DNA of 64,000 nucleotides from Methylorubrum rhodinum (lineage in GTDB: Bacteria > Pseudomonadota > Alphaproteobacteria > Rhizobiales > Beijerinckiaceae). A program made the position numbers and the translations under genes. The stretch lies in the NCBI RefSeq assembly GCF_014199935.1, contig NZ_JACHOP010000004.1, positions 124,001 to 188,000 of the forward strand, read 5' to 3'. The notes beneath the pieces were generated by a model. That model worked only from the letters and a program-made list of their open reading frames with translations, was not told where the DNA came from and did not search any database. Below are positions 1-8,586 of this stretch, piece after piece; the stretch's first letter is position 1; each line of letters begins with the position of its first letter.

Positions 1-600
1 CCGGGCCACGGCATCCTGGGCGAGGAGTTCGGCGCCGAGCGCACCGACGCCGAATGCGTCTGGGTGCTCGACCCGATCGACGGCACCCGCGCCTTCATCT
101 CCGGCCTGCCGACCTGGGGGACGCTGATCGGGCTGACCCATCACGGCGCGGCGGTGCGCGGGCTGATGCACCAGCCCTACCTGCAGGAGCGATTCCTCGG
201 CGACGGCAAGACCGCGAGCGTGCGAAGCCCGAAGGGCGAGCGTCCGCTCCACACCCGCCGCTGCGACGCGCTCTCGGGCGCGATCCTCTCCACCACCGAT
301 CCGCGGCTGTTCGCGGAAGGACAGGAGGCCGAGCGCTACCGCTCGGTCGAGGGCAGCGTGCGGATGTCCCGCTACGGGGCCGATTGCTACGCCTATTGCA
401 TGCTCGCGGCGGGCCAGATCGACCTCGTGGTCGAGGCCGGCCTGAAGCCCTACGACATCGTCGCGCTGATCCCGATCGTCGAGGGCGCGGGCGGCGTCGT
501 CACCGCCTGGGACGGCGGCCCGGCCACCGGCGGCGGCCGGATCGTGGCGGCGGGCAGCCCGCGCCTGCACGAGGCGGCGCTGAAGCGGCTCAACCCGTAG
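1..600 (+). CDS. Inositol monophosphatase family phosphatase (histidinol-phosphatase-like), 5' truncated by window edge
   Basis: The reading frame is open from base 1, so the gene starts upstream and only the last 199 residues are present. Hallmarks of the Mg-dependent IMPase superfamily are visible: the GEE motif near base 25, then WVLDPIDGT at 61-87, which supplies metal-binding aspartates, and the C-terminal PYDIVALIPIVEGAGG segment with the third metal-site aspartate. The PIDGTRAFISGLP wording resembles the histidinol-phosphate phosphatase (HisN-like) branch, but inositol-phosphatase or CysQ-type substrates cannot be excluded. Its 3' end overlaps the convergent hydrolase gene by 11 bp. 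Confidence 0.88.
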   Translation, partial: PGHGILGEEFGAERTDAECVWVLDPIDGTRAFISGLPTWGTLIGLTHHGAAVRGLMHQPYLQERFLGDGKTASVRSPKGERPLHTRRCDALSGAILSTTDPRLFAEGQEAERYRSVEGSVRMSRYGADCYAYCMLAAGQIDLVVEAGLKPYDIVALIPIVEGAGGVVTAWDGGPATGGGRIVAAGSPRLHEAALKRLNP

Positions 601-1579
601 CCGCTGCCCGCTCGCGCGCAGGCGCCTCCGCCATCACCCCATGGCCCGGCACGAACGCGTCGAACGCCGCCCAGAAATCGGCGCGCACCGCGTCGCATTC
701 CGTCAGGATCTCGTGGCGGGCGCCGGGCAGGACGATGAGATGGCCGGTCTTGAGGCGGGCGGCGAAGCGCTCGATGGCCGGCGTGCTGCACACGGGGTCC
801 GCGCCGGCCGCGACGATCAGGATCGGCGTGCGGATGCGCCGGATCGTGGCGGGCTTCGCCAGCCGGCGCATCGCCCGGAAGGCGGCGGCGAGCCAGGCGA
901 CGGTCGGGTCGCCGACGGCACCCGCGCCGACGACGCGGGCGGCCTCGGCGTTGCGCGCGTAGCGGACCGGATCGGTCGAGAGGCGGTTTCCCGAAAACGG
1001 CTTCGTCGCGATCGAGGTCGGCTTGCCGAAGGGGATGTAGCAACGGCCGAGCCCGAGCCGCTGCAGGCCGCGCGACAGCGCCGAGGCGCCCGCCGGCCAG
1101 CGCACCATGCGGATCGCCAGCATCGGCGCGACCGCGACGAGGCGGCGGAACGGCAGCCAGCCCTCGGCCGCGCCGGTCAGCGCCACCGCGCCGCCCATGG
1201 AATGGGCGAGCCCGAAATGCGGCTCCGGCATGGAGGGAACCAGCACCTGCTCGGCGATCGCCAGGAGGTCGAGCCGGTAATCGTCGAAGTGGCGGACATG
1301 GCCCTTGTGCCGGTCGCGCACCTGCCGGCCGGAATCGCCCTGGCCGCGCCAATCGAAGGCGACGACGCAGAAGCCGCGCCCGCGCAGGTCCCGGATCGTC
1401 TCGTAGTACTTCTCGATGAACTCGGCCCGGCCCTGGAGCAGGCAGACCGTGCCCTTCACGGTCCGCGTGGTCGGGCGCCACGTCGCCGCCCGCAGCGGCA
1501 CGCCGTCGGCGGTCTCGACCGGCACGAGCCGAGCCCCCGGCGGGACGGCTTGGCCGGGGGTGGGTCGCAGCGTCAGCAC
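590..1579 (-). CDS. Alpha/beta hydrolase, lysophospholipase/monoacylglycerol lipase-like
   Basis: Encodes about 329 residues. It has the serine-hydrolase elbow GLAHSMGG (nucleophile Ser), a preceding FDWRGQGDSG strand-loop typical of the PldB/monoglyceride lipase group, and a C-terminal GARHEILTE segment supplying the catalytic His. A likely role is hydrolysis of lysophospholipids or monoacylglycerols at the inner membrane; the substrate is inferred. I chose the GTG at 1579, preceded by GGGG about 11 nt upstream. The frame stays open to 1720, but that extension runs into the hsp20 leader and is rich in Arg/Gly with no family similarity that I recognise. The 3' end overlaps the convergent phosphatase gene. 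Confidence 0.82.
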   Translation of the reverse strand: MLTLRPTPGQAVPPGARLVPVETADGVPLRAATWRPTTRTVKGTVCLLQGRAEFIEKYYETIRDLRGRGFCVVAFDWRGQGDSGRQVRDRHKGHVRHFDDYRLDLLAIAEQVLVPSMPEPHFGLAHSMGGAVALTGAAEGWLPFRRLVAVAPMLAIRMVRWPAGASALSRGLQRLGLGRCYIPFGKPTSIATKPFSGNRLSTDPVRYARNAEAARVVGAGAVGDPTVAWLAAAFRAMRRLAKPATIRRIRTPILIVAAGADPVCSTPAIERFAARLKTGHLIVLPGARHEILTECDAVRADFWAAFDAFVPGHGVMAEAPARERAAATG

Positions 1580-1627
1580 GGCCGGCTCATCCCCGCATTG
1601 GCCTCGCAAAATTGTCGAAACGGCACT

Positions 1628-1656
1628 CTTGCGCGGTTTTCGAGCCCCACCAATAT
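1628..1656 (+). promoter_or_regulatory. Candidate sigma-32-type heat-shock promoter of hsp20
   Basis: CTTGCGC at 1628-1634 followed about 10 nt later by CCCCAC and AATAT at 1645-1656 resembles the heat-shock sigma consensus (CTTGAAA ... CCCATNT). It lies just upstream of the structured leader, which would place the transcript start near 1660. Assigned from position and partial match only. Confidence 0.35.
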
Positions 1657-1661
1657 CACGG

Positions 1662-1749
1662 ATGCGCCGGCCGATACGGCGGCGCGAAGGTCCGGCCCTC
1701 GGGCGGACCTGTTCATACACAGCATGTTGCTTCTTTCGGAGGATATGTG
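1662..1749 (+). promoter_or_regulatory. ROSE-type RNA thermometer in the hsp20 5' leader
   Basis: Three consecutive hairpins fill the leader. The first pairs GCGCCG 1664-1669 with CGGCGC 1680-1685. The second pairs AGGTCCG 1688-1694 with CGGACCT 1704-1710. The third, 1723-1747, buries the Shine-Dalgarno GGAGGA (1738-1743) against the upstream TTGCTTC. The TTGCT stretch opposite GGAGGAT is the conserved core of rhizobial ROSE elements, where a bulged G and weak pairs melt on heat shock. The ATG follows 6 nt after the SD. Structure was drawn by eye. Confidence 0.72.
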
Positions 1750-2217
1750 ATGCGTCAGTTCGATCTGGCTCCCCTGTACCGTTCCACCGTCGGCTTCGAC
1801 CGCCTGTTCGCGGCCCTCGACGGGTTCGTGAGCGCCGAGCAGGCCCCGACCTACCCGCCCTACAACATCGAGCGCACCGCCGAGAACGTCTATCGCGTGA
1901 CCGTCGCGGTGGCGGGCTTCAACGAGGCCGACCTCTCGATCGAGGTGAAGGAGAACGCCCTCACCATCAAGGGCGAGCGCCCGCCGACCGAGAACAAGGC
2001 CGAGGTCCTGCACCAGGGCATCGCCGCCCGCGCCTTCGAGCGCCGCTTCCAGCTCGCCGACCACGTCCACGTGACGGGCGCGAGCCTCGAGAACGGCCTC
2101 CTCCACGTCGATCTCGTCCGCGAGGTCCCGGAGGCGAAGAAGCCGCGCCGCATCGAGATCGCCAGCCGCGCGTCGAGCCAGCCGGTGATCGAGGGCTCGG
2201 TCCAGCGGGCCGCGTAG
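1750..2217 (+). CDS. Small heat-shock protein Hsp20 (IbpA-like)
   Basis: A 155-residue alpha-crystallin-family chaperone that holds unfolding proteins during heat stress. The N-terminus (FDLAPLYRSTVGFDRLF) is typical of IbpA/HspA-class proteins. The alpha-crystallin core covers about residues 35-130 (PPYNIERTAENVYRVTVAVAGF at the start), and the conserved ending ENGLLHVDLVREVPE precedes a short tail. The ATG at 1750 lies 6 nt after GGAGGA; the frame is open further upstream, but that region is the ROSE leader. A strong terminator follows at 2244, so it looks monocistronic. Control is probably by heat-shock sigma factor plus translational melting. Confidence 0.93.
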   Translation: MRQFDLAPLYRSTVGFDRLFAALDGFVSAEQAPTYPPYNIERTAENVYRVTVAVAGFNEADLSIEVKENALTIKGERPPTENKAEVLHQGIAARAFERRFQLADHVHVTGASLENGLLHVDLVREVPEAKKPRRIEIASRASSQPVIEGSVQRAA

Positions 2218-2243
2218 TCTCGCGGTCACCCGTTCAGGGGCGC

Positions 2244-2270
2244 GCCCCGGCCGAAAGGCCGGGGCGTTTT
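2244..2270 (+). terminator. Rho-independent terminator of hsp20
   Basis: Perfect 9-bp GC stem (GCCCCGGCC / GGCCGGGGC) with a GAAA tetraloop, followed by GTTTT, 26 nt after the hsp20 stop codon. Confidence 0.85.
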
Positions 2271-2312
2271 CATGTGCGGGCAGACCACTTTACCTCGCTC
2301 ATCCGACCCGAA

Positions 2313-2748
2313 CCTCTCATCCTGAGAGGTTGTGAGCCAAACGTCCTTCTGCGTGCGGGCATCGATCCGCGCCTTCTGTGTGAGACGCTTCGCATCGTCG
2401 ATGTCCACGCTCGGGTCGTTGCGGAAGTCCGACAGGGCGTGGTGGTTCACGCCCACGCCCCCTCACGGCCAGCGATAGGCCGGCGCGCTCACGCACAGCC
2501 GCGCCACCGCCCGTGCGCTGCCGACCCCGTCGCGGGTCGCAGAGAGCCACAGCACCAGCAGCAGGTGCGGCACGGTCTGCGCCTGACCCGGCCGGCCTGA
2601 GGCGCCCGGAACTCCGCGGGGCTTGGCTGCCAGGCCCGTAGAACCGATCGAACCGGCGGGCGAGTGCTCGCACCGTCCGATAGAGCTCACCCGCCGGCCG
2701 TATACCGCCCGCGCAAACTGTTTGGCTCACAGCCTCTCAGGATGAGGG
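2313..2748. mobile_element. IS1182-like element remnant with both terminal inverted repeats, internally deleted (MITE-like)
   Basis: The ends at 2313-2342 and 2720-2748 are near-perfect inverted repeats of about 29 bp (two mismatches by eye), each ending inward in GAGCCAAAC and outward in CTCATCCTGAGAGG. Between them lies only about 380 bp with a decayed transposase N-terminus on the minus strand. Full-length IS1182-family elements are around 1.6-1.9 kb, so most of the transposase is gone while the ends survive. The element sits between the hsp20 terminator and the 3' end of glyS. It explains the 560-bp gap without an intact gene. Confidence 0.7.
2380..2700 (-). pseudogene. Transposase remnant, IS1182-family N-terminal region
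   Basis: Reading leftward, one frame gives LLLVLWLSATRDGVGSARAV, then an in-frame TGA, then GGVGVNHHALSDFR. This matches the N-terminal helical region of IS1182-type transposases (LLLALWLYAT..GVGSAR...YRWLCGGVGVNHHTLSDFR in the family, from memory). The stop replaces the expected Cys codon after YRW (TGA at about 2463-2465). Upstream, near 2620, the similarity moves to another frame (FYGPGSQAPR), indicating a frameshift. After NDPSVDIDD the frame runs into the terminal repeat, so the DDE catalytic domain is absent. Not functional. Confidence 0.65.
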
Positions 2749-2777
2749 GGAGGGTTGGAGAGATGCCGGTCGGGCGC

Positions 2778-5024
2778 TCACCCTTCGATGCGCGAAAAGT
2801 CCGCGACTTCGCGGGTGGCGGCGCGGAGCGCATTGAGGAGGAGGAGGCGGTTTTCGCGCAGGCCCGGATCGTCGGCGTTGACCGTGACCTTCTCGAAGAA
2901 CGCATCCACCGGCGCCCGCAGGCGTGACAGCGCCCGCATCGCCCCGGCGAAATCCTCGGCCGCGACGGCCGCGGAGGCCTCGGCGCGGGCGGCGTCCAGC
3001 ATCTCGGCCAGCGCCCGCTCCTCGGGCTGGCCGGCGGCCGCGCGGGCGGCGTCGGGGGCGGCGTCGTAGGCGCGGCCGTCCTTCTTCTCCTCGATGCGCA
3101 GGATGTTGGCCGCGCGCTTGTAGCCCGCCAGCAGGTTCTTGCCGTCGTCGGTGCCGAGGAATGCGCCGAGCGCCTCGACCCGGCGAATTACCAGCAACAG
3201 ATCGTCCTGGCCGGGCAGGGCGAAGACGGCGTCGATCAGATCGTGGCGGGCACCCTGGTCGCGGAGGTAGACCTTGAGGCGGTCGGCGAAGAAGGCGAGG
3301 AGGTCGGCCGCAATAGGAACGGATCGATATTGAAGCGTGCTCCAATCCAGATCACGCCGATCCGCTAAAGCGAAAACGAGGCTAGGTATCAATCCAGCAT
3401 CTTTGCCATCTAGTAGACGATTGACGGTATCAACGATATCGCGGTCTGAGTCGCCCTGATGCCAAATTCTAAAAGCTAAAATCGCGGACGCAGCTTTTGT
3501 TGCCAGCTCAAGCAGTCTGAGCCGCAGGTTTGTCTCAATCTGAAGGCGAACGATGCCGAGCGCCGCCCGCCGCAACGCAAACGGATCCTTACTCCCCGTC
3601 GGCTTCTCATCGATCGCCCAAAAGCCCACCAGCGTGTCGAGCTTGTCGGCGAGCGCCACCGCGATCGAGACCGGATCGGTCGGCACCCGGTCGGAGGGGC
3701 CGACCGGCTTGTAATGCTCCTCGATCGCTGCGGCGACGCTCGGATGCTCGTCCTGGAGCGCCGCGTATTTGCGGCCCATCAGGCCCTGCAGTTCCGGGAA
3801 CTCGCCGACCATCTCGGTGACGAGGTCGGCCTTGGCGAGGCGGGCGGCGCGCTCGGCCAGCGCCGGGTCGGCACCGACCAGCGGGGCGATTTCCTTGGCC
3901 AAAGCCGCGATGCGGGCGATGCGCTCGCCCTGCGTGCCGAGCTTTTCGTGGAACACAATGGTGTCGAGTTTCGCGAGACGGTCTTCCAGCCTCACAGCCT
4001 TGTCTGTCTCGAAGAAGAAGCGCGCGTCCGAGAGCCGGGCGCGCACCACGCGCTCGTTGCCCGCGGTGATCGCGGCGCCGCCGTCGGAGGCCACCAGATT
4101 CGAGACCAGCAGGAAGGCCGGGGCCAACTCTTCGGTGCCGCTCTTGCGCAGCACGAAGCATTTCTGGTTGGCGCGGATCGTCGCCCGGATGGCCTCCGCC
4201 GGAATCTCCAGAAACCGCTCGTCGAACGAGCCCATCAGCACGACCGGCTTTTCCACGAGGCCGGCCACCTCTTCGAGCAGGCCGTCATCCTCCACGAGGT
4301 CGAGGCCGCGGGCGAAGGCGAGGTCGCGGGCGTCGTGCAGGATGATGTCCTTGCGCCGGTCCGCGTCGAGAATGACGTGGGCGCGCTCCAGCGCCTGGAC
4401 GTAGTCGTCGAAGCGGCGCACCTCGAACGGCTCGGGCGCCAGGAAGCGGTGGCCGCGCGTGGTGGTGCCCGCCGCGATCCCGTCGACCGAGAACGGCACG
4501 GTCTCCGGGTTCTCGGTCTCGGGGCCGAAGGTGGCGACGATCGATTGCAGCGGGCGCACCCAGCGCAAGCTACCGGGTTGGGCCGAGGCCGCGCCCCAGC
4601 GCATCGATTTCGGCCACGGAAAACTTTTCACGATGCCGGGCAGGATCTCGGCCAGCACGTCCAGCGTCGCGCGGCCGGGCCGCTCGATCACCGCGAGGTA
4701 GAACGCGCCCTTCTTCGGGTCGGTAACCGTGGTCGCCTGATCGAGGCTCGTGAGCCCCGCGCCCTTCAGGAAGCCCTGGACGGCGGCCTCGGGCGCGCCG
4801 ACGCGGGGCCCGCGCCGCTCCTCCCGCACCGCCTCGCCGCGGGCCGGCAGGCCGGCCACGTGCAGCGCGAGGCGCCGCGGCGTCGCGAAGGCCTTGGCGC
4901 CCTCGTAGAGGAAGCCGCGCTCCACCAGCGCATCGGTGACGAGCTTCCTCAGATCCTCGGCCGCACGCCGCTGCATGCGCGCGGGGATTTCTTCGGAGAG
5001 GAGTTCGAGGAGAAGGTCGGGCAT
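2778..5024 (-). CDS. glyS: Glycine--tRNA ligase beta subunit
   Basis: A 748-residue beta chain of the bacterial alpha2beta2 glycyl-tRNA synthetase, which binds tRNA-Gly and works with GlyQ. The start [18 protein letters not shown] is the canonical GlyS N-terminus. The HD-like core and C-terminal anticodon-binding region follow ([50 protein letters not shown]). The stretch encoded by about 3312-3550 is strikingly AT-rich (near 46% GC by my count over 3361-3480) with codon use unlike the rest, although frame and length are intact. It is separated from glyQ by the PhoX gene and repeat A. Confidence 0.96.
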   Translation of the reverse strand: MPDLLLELLSEEIPARMQRRAAEDLRKLVTDALVERGFLYEGAKAFATPRRLALHVAGLPARGEAVREERRGPRVGAPEAAVQGFLKGAGLTSLDQATTVTDPKKGAFYLAVIERPGRATLDVLAEILPGIVKSFPWPKSMRWGAASAQPGSLRWVRPLQSIVATFGPETENPETVPFSVDGIAAGTTTRGHRFLAPEPFEVRRFDDYVQALERAHVILDADRRKDIILHDARDLAFARGLDLVEDDGLLEEVAGLVEKPVVLMGSFDERFLEIPAEAIRATIRANQKCFVLRKSGTEELAPAFLLVSNLVASDGGAAITAGNERVVRARLSDARFFFETDKAVRLEDRLAKLDTIVFHEKLGTQGERIARIAALAKEIAPLVGADPALAERAARLAKADLVTEMVGEFPELQGLMGRKYAALQDEHPSVAAAIEEHYKPVGPSDRVPTDPVSIAVALADKLDTLVGFWAIDEKPTGSKDPFALRRAALGIVRLQIETNLRLRLLELATKAASAILAFRIWHQGDSDRDIVDTVNRLLDGKDAGLIPSLVFALADRRDLDWSTLQYRSVPIAADLLAFFADRLKVYLRDQGARHDLIDAVFALPGQDDLLLVIRRVEALGAFLGTDDGKNLLAGYKRAANILRIEEKKDGRAYDAAPDAARAAAGQPEERALAEMLDAARAEASAAVAAEDFAGAMRALSRLRAPVDAFFEKVTVNADDPGLRENRLLLLNALRAATREVADFSRIEG

Positions 5025-5085
5025 GCGCGCGGGAATAGCGGCCCGGTCGGGCCGCGTCGAGACGGGAGTCTTTGGAACCGGCCTC

Positions 5086-5199
5086 CGTCATTCCGGGGCA
5101 CTGACAAGCGAACCCGGAATCACCTGTGATGCGCGGCATCGCACGAGGTCGCGACCGGTCGTGGCTTCCGGGTTCCGCTCCGCGGCCCCGGAATGACGG
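5086..5199. repeat. Dispersed intergenic inverted repeat A, copy 1
   Basis: Begins CGTCATTCCGGGGC and ends GGCCCCGGAATGACGG, with inner arms GAACCCGGAA / TTCCGGGTTC, giving a long imperfect hairpin of about 114 bp. A second copy lies at 36657-36771 with the same arms and the shared GTGATGCGCG core. It fills the phoX-glyS gap. Function unknown; such elements are typical of non-autonomous intergenic repeats and could also form RNA hairpins in the glyQ-phoX-glyS transcript. Confidence 0.75.
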
Positions 5200-5212
5200 T
5201 GAGAGCTGAGGA

Positions 5213-7096
5213 TCAGCCGATCCGCCCGCCGCCCTTGCGCGTCACCGCCACCACCGATGGGCGGGGCGGCATGTCGGGGGAGAAGTCGGGCCAGCGGGTC
5301 GAGGGTTTCTCGTAGGAGCCCAGCCCCCCCTCCTCGTCGGGCTCGCCCGGATGCTGGACCGCGACGAAGAAGGTGCGGTCGTCCGGGCTGAAGCAGGGGC
5401 CGCACATCTCGGCGCCCACCGGCACCTGCAAAAAGTGCTTCGAGGTGCCCCGGCGCGGGCCTTCGGTCTCGACCGCCCAGATGCCGTCGGCCCGGCCGGT
5501 GGCGCGGCGGTTGTTGCCGTCGGTGGAAATCCAGAGCCGGCCGCTGGAATCGAAGGCGCAGTTGTCCGGCATGCCGAACCAGCCGTCGGACGAGGTCAGC
5601 GGCGAGAACGTCGCCTTCACCTCAGGTCTCGCCGGGTCGCCGCAGCGGACCAGCACCTCCCAGCGAAAAACCTCCGCCGTATGGTCGGCGCCGTCCGGCG
5701 TGATCTCGATCACGTGGCCGAAGGCGTTGGCCGCGCGCGGATTGGCGGCGTCGATCTGGTCGGCCGTGCGCTTGCTGTTGTTGGTCAGCATCACGTAGAC
5801 GCGGCCGGTCCTGGGGTTCGCCTCGATATCCTCCGGCCGGTCCATCGGGGTGCCCCCCAGAAGCTTGGCTGCGCGGCGGGTCTCGATCAGGACTTCGGCT
5901 TGGCTGGAAAATCCGTTGGCGGCGTCGAGCCCGTTCCGGCCGTGGGTCAGGGGAAGCCAACGGCCGGTGCCGTCGGCCTCGAAGCGCGCGACGCTGAGCG
6001 TTCCGGAATCGAGTAGATTCGCGTTCGCTGTACGAGTGGCCCCGACGCGCGCGGCGCTGACGAAGCGGTAGACGTGCTGGAACCGCTCGTCGTCGCCGAG
6101 ATAGACGACGTAGCGCCCGTCGCCCGCCGTGATCCCTGCCGCGCCCTCGTGCTTGAACCGCCCGAGCGCCGTGCGCTTCTTCGGGGTCGAGGCCGGATCG
6201 AACGGATCGATCTCCACCACCCAGCCGAAGCGGTTGGGTTCGTTGGGGTTTTTCGACAGGTCGAACCGCTCGTGGAAGCGGCCCCAGCCGTATTGGGGCG
6301 TACCCATCCCCATCGTCTTGGCGTTGGCGGCCTCGACGTGATTTTCCGGTAGCTTGCCTTGGAAATAGTAGTGGATGTTTTCCTCACCCGAGAGCCACGT
6401 CCCCCAGGGCGTGACCCCGCCGGAGCAGTTGTTGATCATTCCCTCGACGCGCCGCCCCTCGGGATCGGCGGTGGTGGCGAGCCGGGCATCGCCCGCCGCG
6501 GGGCCAGTGATCGTCATCGGCGTGTAGGCGGTGATGCGGCGGGTGTAGCGCGACCCGATCACCGGGGCCCAGCGCTCGCCATTCCGAACAATCTCCACCA
6601 CCGAACCGCCATGGGCCGCCATCTCGATCGCGACCTGCTCAGGGGATAGGGCGGCGATCACGCCCTTTCGGTCGGAGGCGCCGAGACCGGGAAACATCAG
6701 TTCGGCATTGGTGTATTCGTGGTTGACCACGAGCAGGCCGCGGTCCGGGGCGCCGTCGAGCGGGATGAAGCCGACGAAGTCGTTGTTGTAGCCGAAGCGT
6801 TCTTCCTGTGCCTCCGGCGTCTGCGCCGTCGGATCGAAGGCCGGCACGTCCGGGAACAGCGGGTCGCCCCAGCGCAAGAGCACCTGCGCCTCGTAGCCCT
6901 CGGCCACGTGGAGATGCTCGTCGACGGTCGCGGCCAGTTCGGGGAAGTCGAAGGCGGACGGCTCGGCGGCCATCGCGGGCACGGGTCCGAGGCCGGCGGC
7001 CAAAGCGGCGGCGCCCGCGCCGCGGATCAGGCCGCGCCGGGACAAGCGGACAGCGATGAGGGCATCGAGGTCGGGGGAGGCGGGTAGATCGGACAT
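5213..7096 (-). CDS. phoX: PhoX-family alkaline phosphatase (DUF839), Tat-exported
   Basis: 627 residues with a twin-arginine signal: SRRGLIRG at about residues 19-26, a hydrophobic Ala/Gly run, then AMAAEP with probable cleavage near 43. PhoX signatures follow in order: NCSGGVTPWGTWLSGEEN, GRFKHEGA, the PDNCAFDSSGRLWISTDGN block and FVAVQHPGEPDEEGG near the C-terminus. Characterised PhoX enzymes are periplasmic Ca/Fe phosphomonoesterases that release phosphate from organic esters. The gene lies between glyQ (86 nt upstream) and glyS (188 nt downstream) in the same direction. I saw no convincing Pho box in the short upstream gap. Confidence 0.9.
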   Translation of the reverse strand: MSDLPASPDLDALIAVRLSRRGLIRGAGAAALAAGLGPVPAMAAEPSAFDFPELAATVDEHLHVAEGYEAQVLLRWGDPLFPDVPAFDPTAQTPEAQEERFGYNNDFVGFIPLDGAPDRGLLVVNHEYTNAELMFPGLGASDRKGVIAALSPEQVAIEMAAHGGSVVEIVRNGERWAPVIGSRYTRRITAYTPMTITGPAAGDARLATTADPEGRRVEGMINNCSGGVTPWGTWLSGEENIHYYFQGKLPENHVEAANAKTMGMGTPQYGWGRFHERFDLSKNPNEPNRFGWVVEIDPFDPASTPKKRTALGRFKHEGAAGITAGDGRYVVYLGDDERFQHVYRFVSAARVGATRTANANLLDSGTLSVARFEADGTGRWLPLTHGRNGLDAANGFSSQAEVLIETRRAAKLLGGTPMDRPEDIEANPRTGRVYVMLTNNSKRTADQIDAANPRAANAFGHVIEITPDGADHTAEVFRWEVLVRCGDPARPEVKATFSPLTSSDGWFGMPDNCAFDSSGRLWISTDGNNRRATGRADGIWAVETEGPRRGTSKHFLQVPVGAEMCGPCFSPDDRTFFVAVQHPGEPDEEGGLGSYEKPSTRWPDFSPDMPPRPSVVAVTRKGGGRIG

Positions 7097-7182
7097 CGCG
7101 GGCTCGTCGCCAAAGCGTCGGTCGAAGCCCCGGCGCTATCCCGACCGCATGTCGCTTCGATGACGGCGCCCGCGCTCAAGCG

Positions 7183-8118
7183 TCACGCCGCCGCGGCAGC
7201 GCCGCCGCTCTCGGTCTTGAGCCAGGCCGCGCCGCAGGCCTTGGCCAGCTCGCGCACCCGCAGAATGTAGCTCTGGCGCTCGGTCACCGAGATGACGCCG
7301 CGGGCGTCGAGCAGGTTGAAGACGTGGCTCGCCTTGATGCACTGGTCGTAGGCTGGCTGGGCCATGCGGTGGCGGCCGGATTCGTCGGTCGGCGCGCCAG
7401 CGTCGAGGTAGCTCCGGCAGGCCTTCTCCGCGTCGGCGAACTGGCGAAACAGCATCGCCGTGTCGGCGGCCTCGAAATTGTGGCGCGAGTATTCCTGCTC
7501 GGCCTGCAAGAACACATCGCCGTAGGTGACCTTGGCCTCGCCCTCGCCCCCGTTGAAGTTGAGATCGTAGACGTTCTCCACGCCCTGGACGTACATGGCC
7601 AGACGCTCCAGCCCGTAAGTCAGCTCGCCCGCGACCGGCGCGCATTCGAACCCCGCGACCTGCTGGAAGTAGGTGAACTGGCTCACCTCCATCCCGTCGC
7701 ACCAGCATTCCCAGCCGAGGCCCCAGGCGCCGAGCGTCGGGCTCTCCCAATCGTCCTCGACGAAGCGGATGTCGTGGAGCTTGAGATCGACGCCGATCGC
7801 GTCGAGTGAGGCGAGGTAGAGTTCCTGGAGGTTCGGCGGGTTCGGCTTCAGGATCACCTGGAACTGGTAATAATGCTGGAGCCGGTTGGGGTTCTCGCCG
7901 TAGCGCCCGTCCTTGGGGCGGCGCGAGGGCTGGACATAGGCCGCCTTCCAGGGCTTGGGGCCGAGCGCCCGCAGCGTGGTGGCCGGATGGAACGTGCCGG
8001 CGCCGACCTCCATGTCGTAGGGCTGGAGGATCACGCAGCCCTGCGCCGCCCAGAAGCGCTGGAGCGTCAGGATCAGGCCCTGGAACGAGCGTGTGGGCGA
8101 GAGATCGGCGTCGCTCAT
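7183..8118 (-). CDS. glyQ: Glycine--tRNA ligase alpha subunit
   Basis: A 311-residue catalytic alpha chain of glycyl-tRNA synthetase. Near-invariant family blocks are present: [19 protein letters not shown], the [21 protein letters not shown] motif 2 region, [20 protein letters not shown], and [22 protein letters not shown] chose the ATG at 8118 ([14 protein letters not shown]) because the family begins about there; the frame is open to 8334 but that extension is low-complexity Pro/Arg. It is unusual that glyS is not immediately downstream. Confidence 0.96.
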   Translation of the reverse strand: MSDADLSPTRSFQGLILTLQRFWAAQGCVILQPYDMEVGAGTFHPATTLRALGPKPWKAAYVQPSRRPKDGRYGENPNRLQHYYQFQVILKPNPPNLQELYLASLDAIGVDLKLHDIRFVEDDWESPTLGAWGLGWECWCDGMEVSQFTYFQQVAGFECAPVAGELTYGLERLAMYVQGVENVYDLNFNGGEGEAKVTYGDVFLQAEQEYSRHNFEAADTAMLFRQFADAEKACRSYLDAGAPTDESGRHRMAQPAYDQCIKASHVFNLLDARGVISVTERQSYILRVRELAKACGAAWLKTESGGAAAAA

Positions 8119-8261
8119 CTTTTGGGGGGTCCGACGGCGGAAGGAGGGGACGCCGGCTCGTTTACGAGCGGGGGGCGGGGTGTCAAGCGAGGGGGGAAGG
8201 GGGGCGTTCGCCACCCCGGTGCCGCCCGGCACATCTTTTCTTCGCCGAATTTTGGAGACGG

Positions 8262-8287
8262 GGAACTGCAAAGGTTGCCGCCAAGTT
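8262..8287 (+). promoter_or_regulatory. Candidate EcfG (general stress response) promoter
   Basis: GGAAC at 8262-8266 followed by a 17-nt spacer and AGTT at 8284-8287. The alphaproteobacterial EcfG consensus is GGAAC with CGTT 16-17 nt downstream, so one base of the -10 deviates. The ATG of the small secreted protein is at 8353. No other promoter-like pair was obvious in this 230-bp gap. Confidence 0.35.
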
Positions 8288-8352
8288 AATGCGGCAAGGG
8301 AATAGCCACGCTTCGCCCCACGGGGGCAGCCCAAACCACGGCTCGGAAGATC

Positions 8353-8586
8353 ATGCGCAAGGGAATGACTGTCTTCGCCGCCCTCGTCGCCGCCTCGCTA
8401 GCGGCCACGCCGATCGTGATGGGCGCCTCCGCCCTCGCGACCTCCGACGGCACCGACACCGTCGAGACCAAGGTGACGGTCACGCCGGTCGAGGTCGCCC
8501 CGGTCGCGGCTCCTGCCGAGACCTGTGTCCGCAAGGTGCGGGTCGTCTATAACGGCTACGGTGCCGCGCCGGCCGCCTGCCGCTGA
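8353..8586 (+). CDS. Small secreted hypothetical protein (77 aa)
   Basis: Begins [20 protein letters not shown], a basic n-region plus hydrophobic core with a likely signal-peptidase site around AxA near residue 28. The mature part is about 48 residues, rich in Thr/Val/Pro/Ala, with two cysteines, [14 protein letters not shown] and a terminal AACR, which could form one disulphide. A GGAAG ribosome site precedes the ATG. No family recognised. A possible EcfG promoter lies at 8262. The 3' end overlaps the convergent TetR gene by 31 bp. Confidence 0.7.
   Translation: MRKGMTVFAALVAASLAATPIVMGASALATSDGTDTVETKVTVTPVEVAPVAAPAETCVRKVRVVYNGYGAAPAACR

Noticed and set aside
2226..2456. Short minus-strand frame as a real small gene
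   Set aside because: It is the continuation, after an in-frame stop, of the IS1182-type transposase fragment and runs through the element's terminal repeat.
3714..5129. 471-codon plus-strand frame opposite glyS
   Set aside because: Antisense to a clear GlyS, no recognisable domain, composition of a shadow frame.
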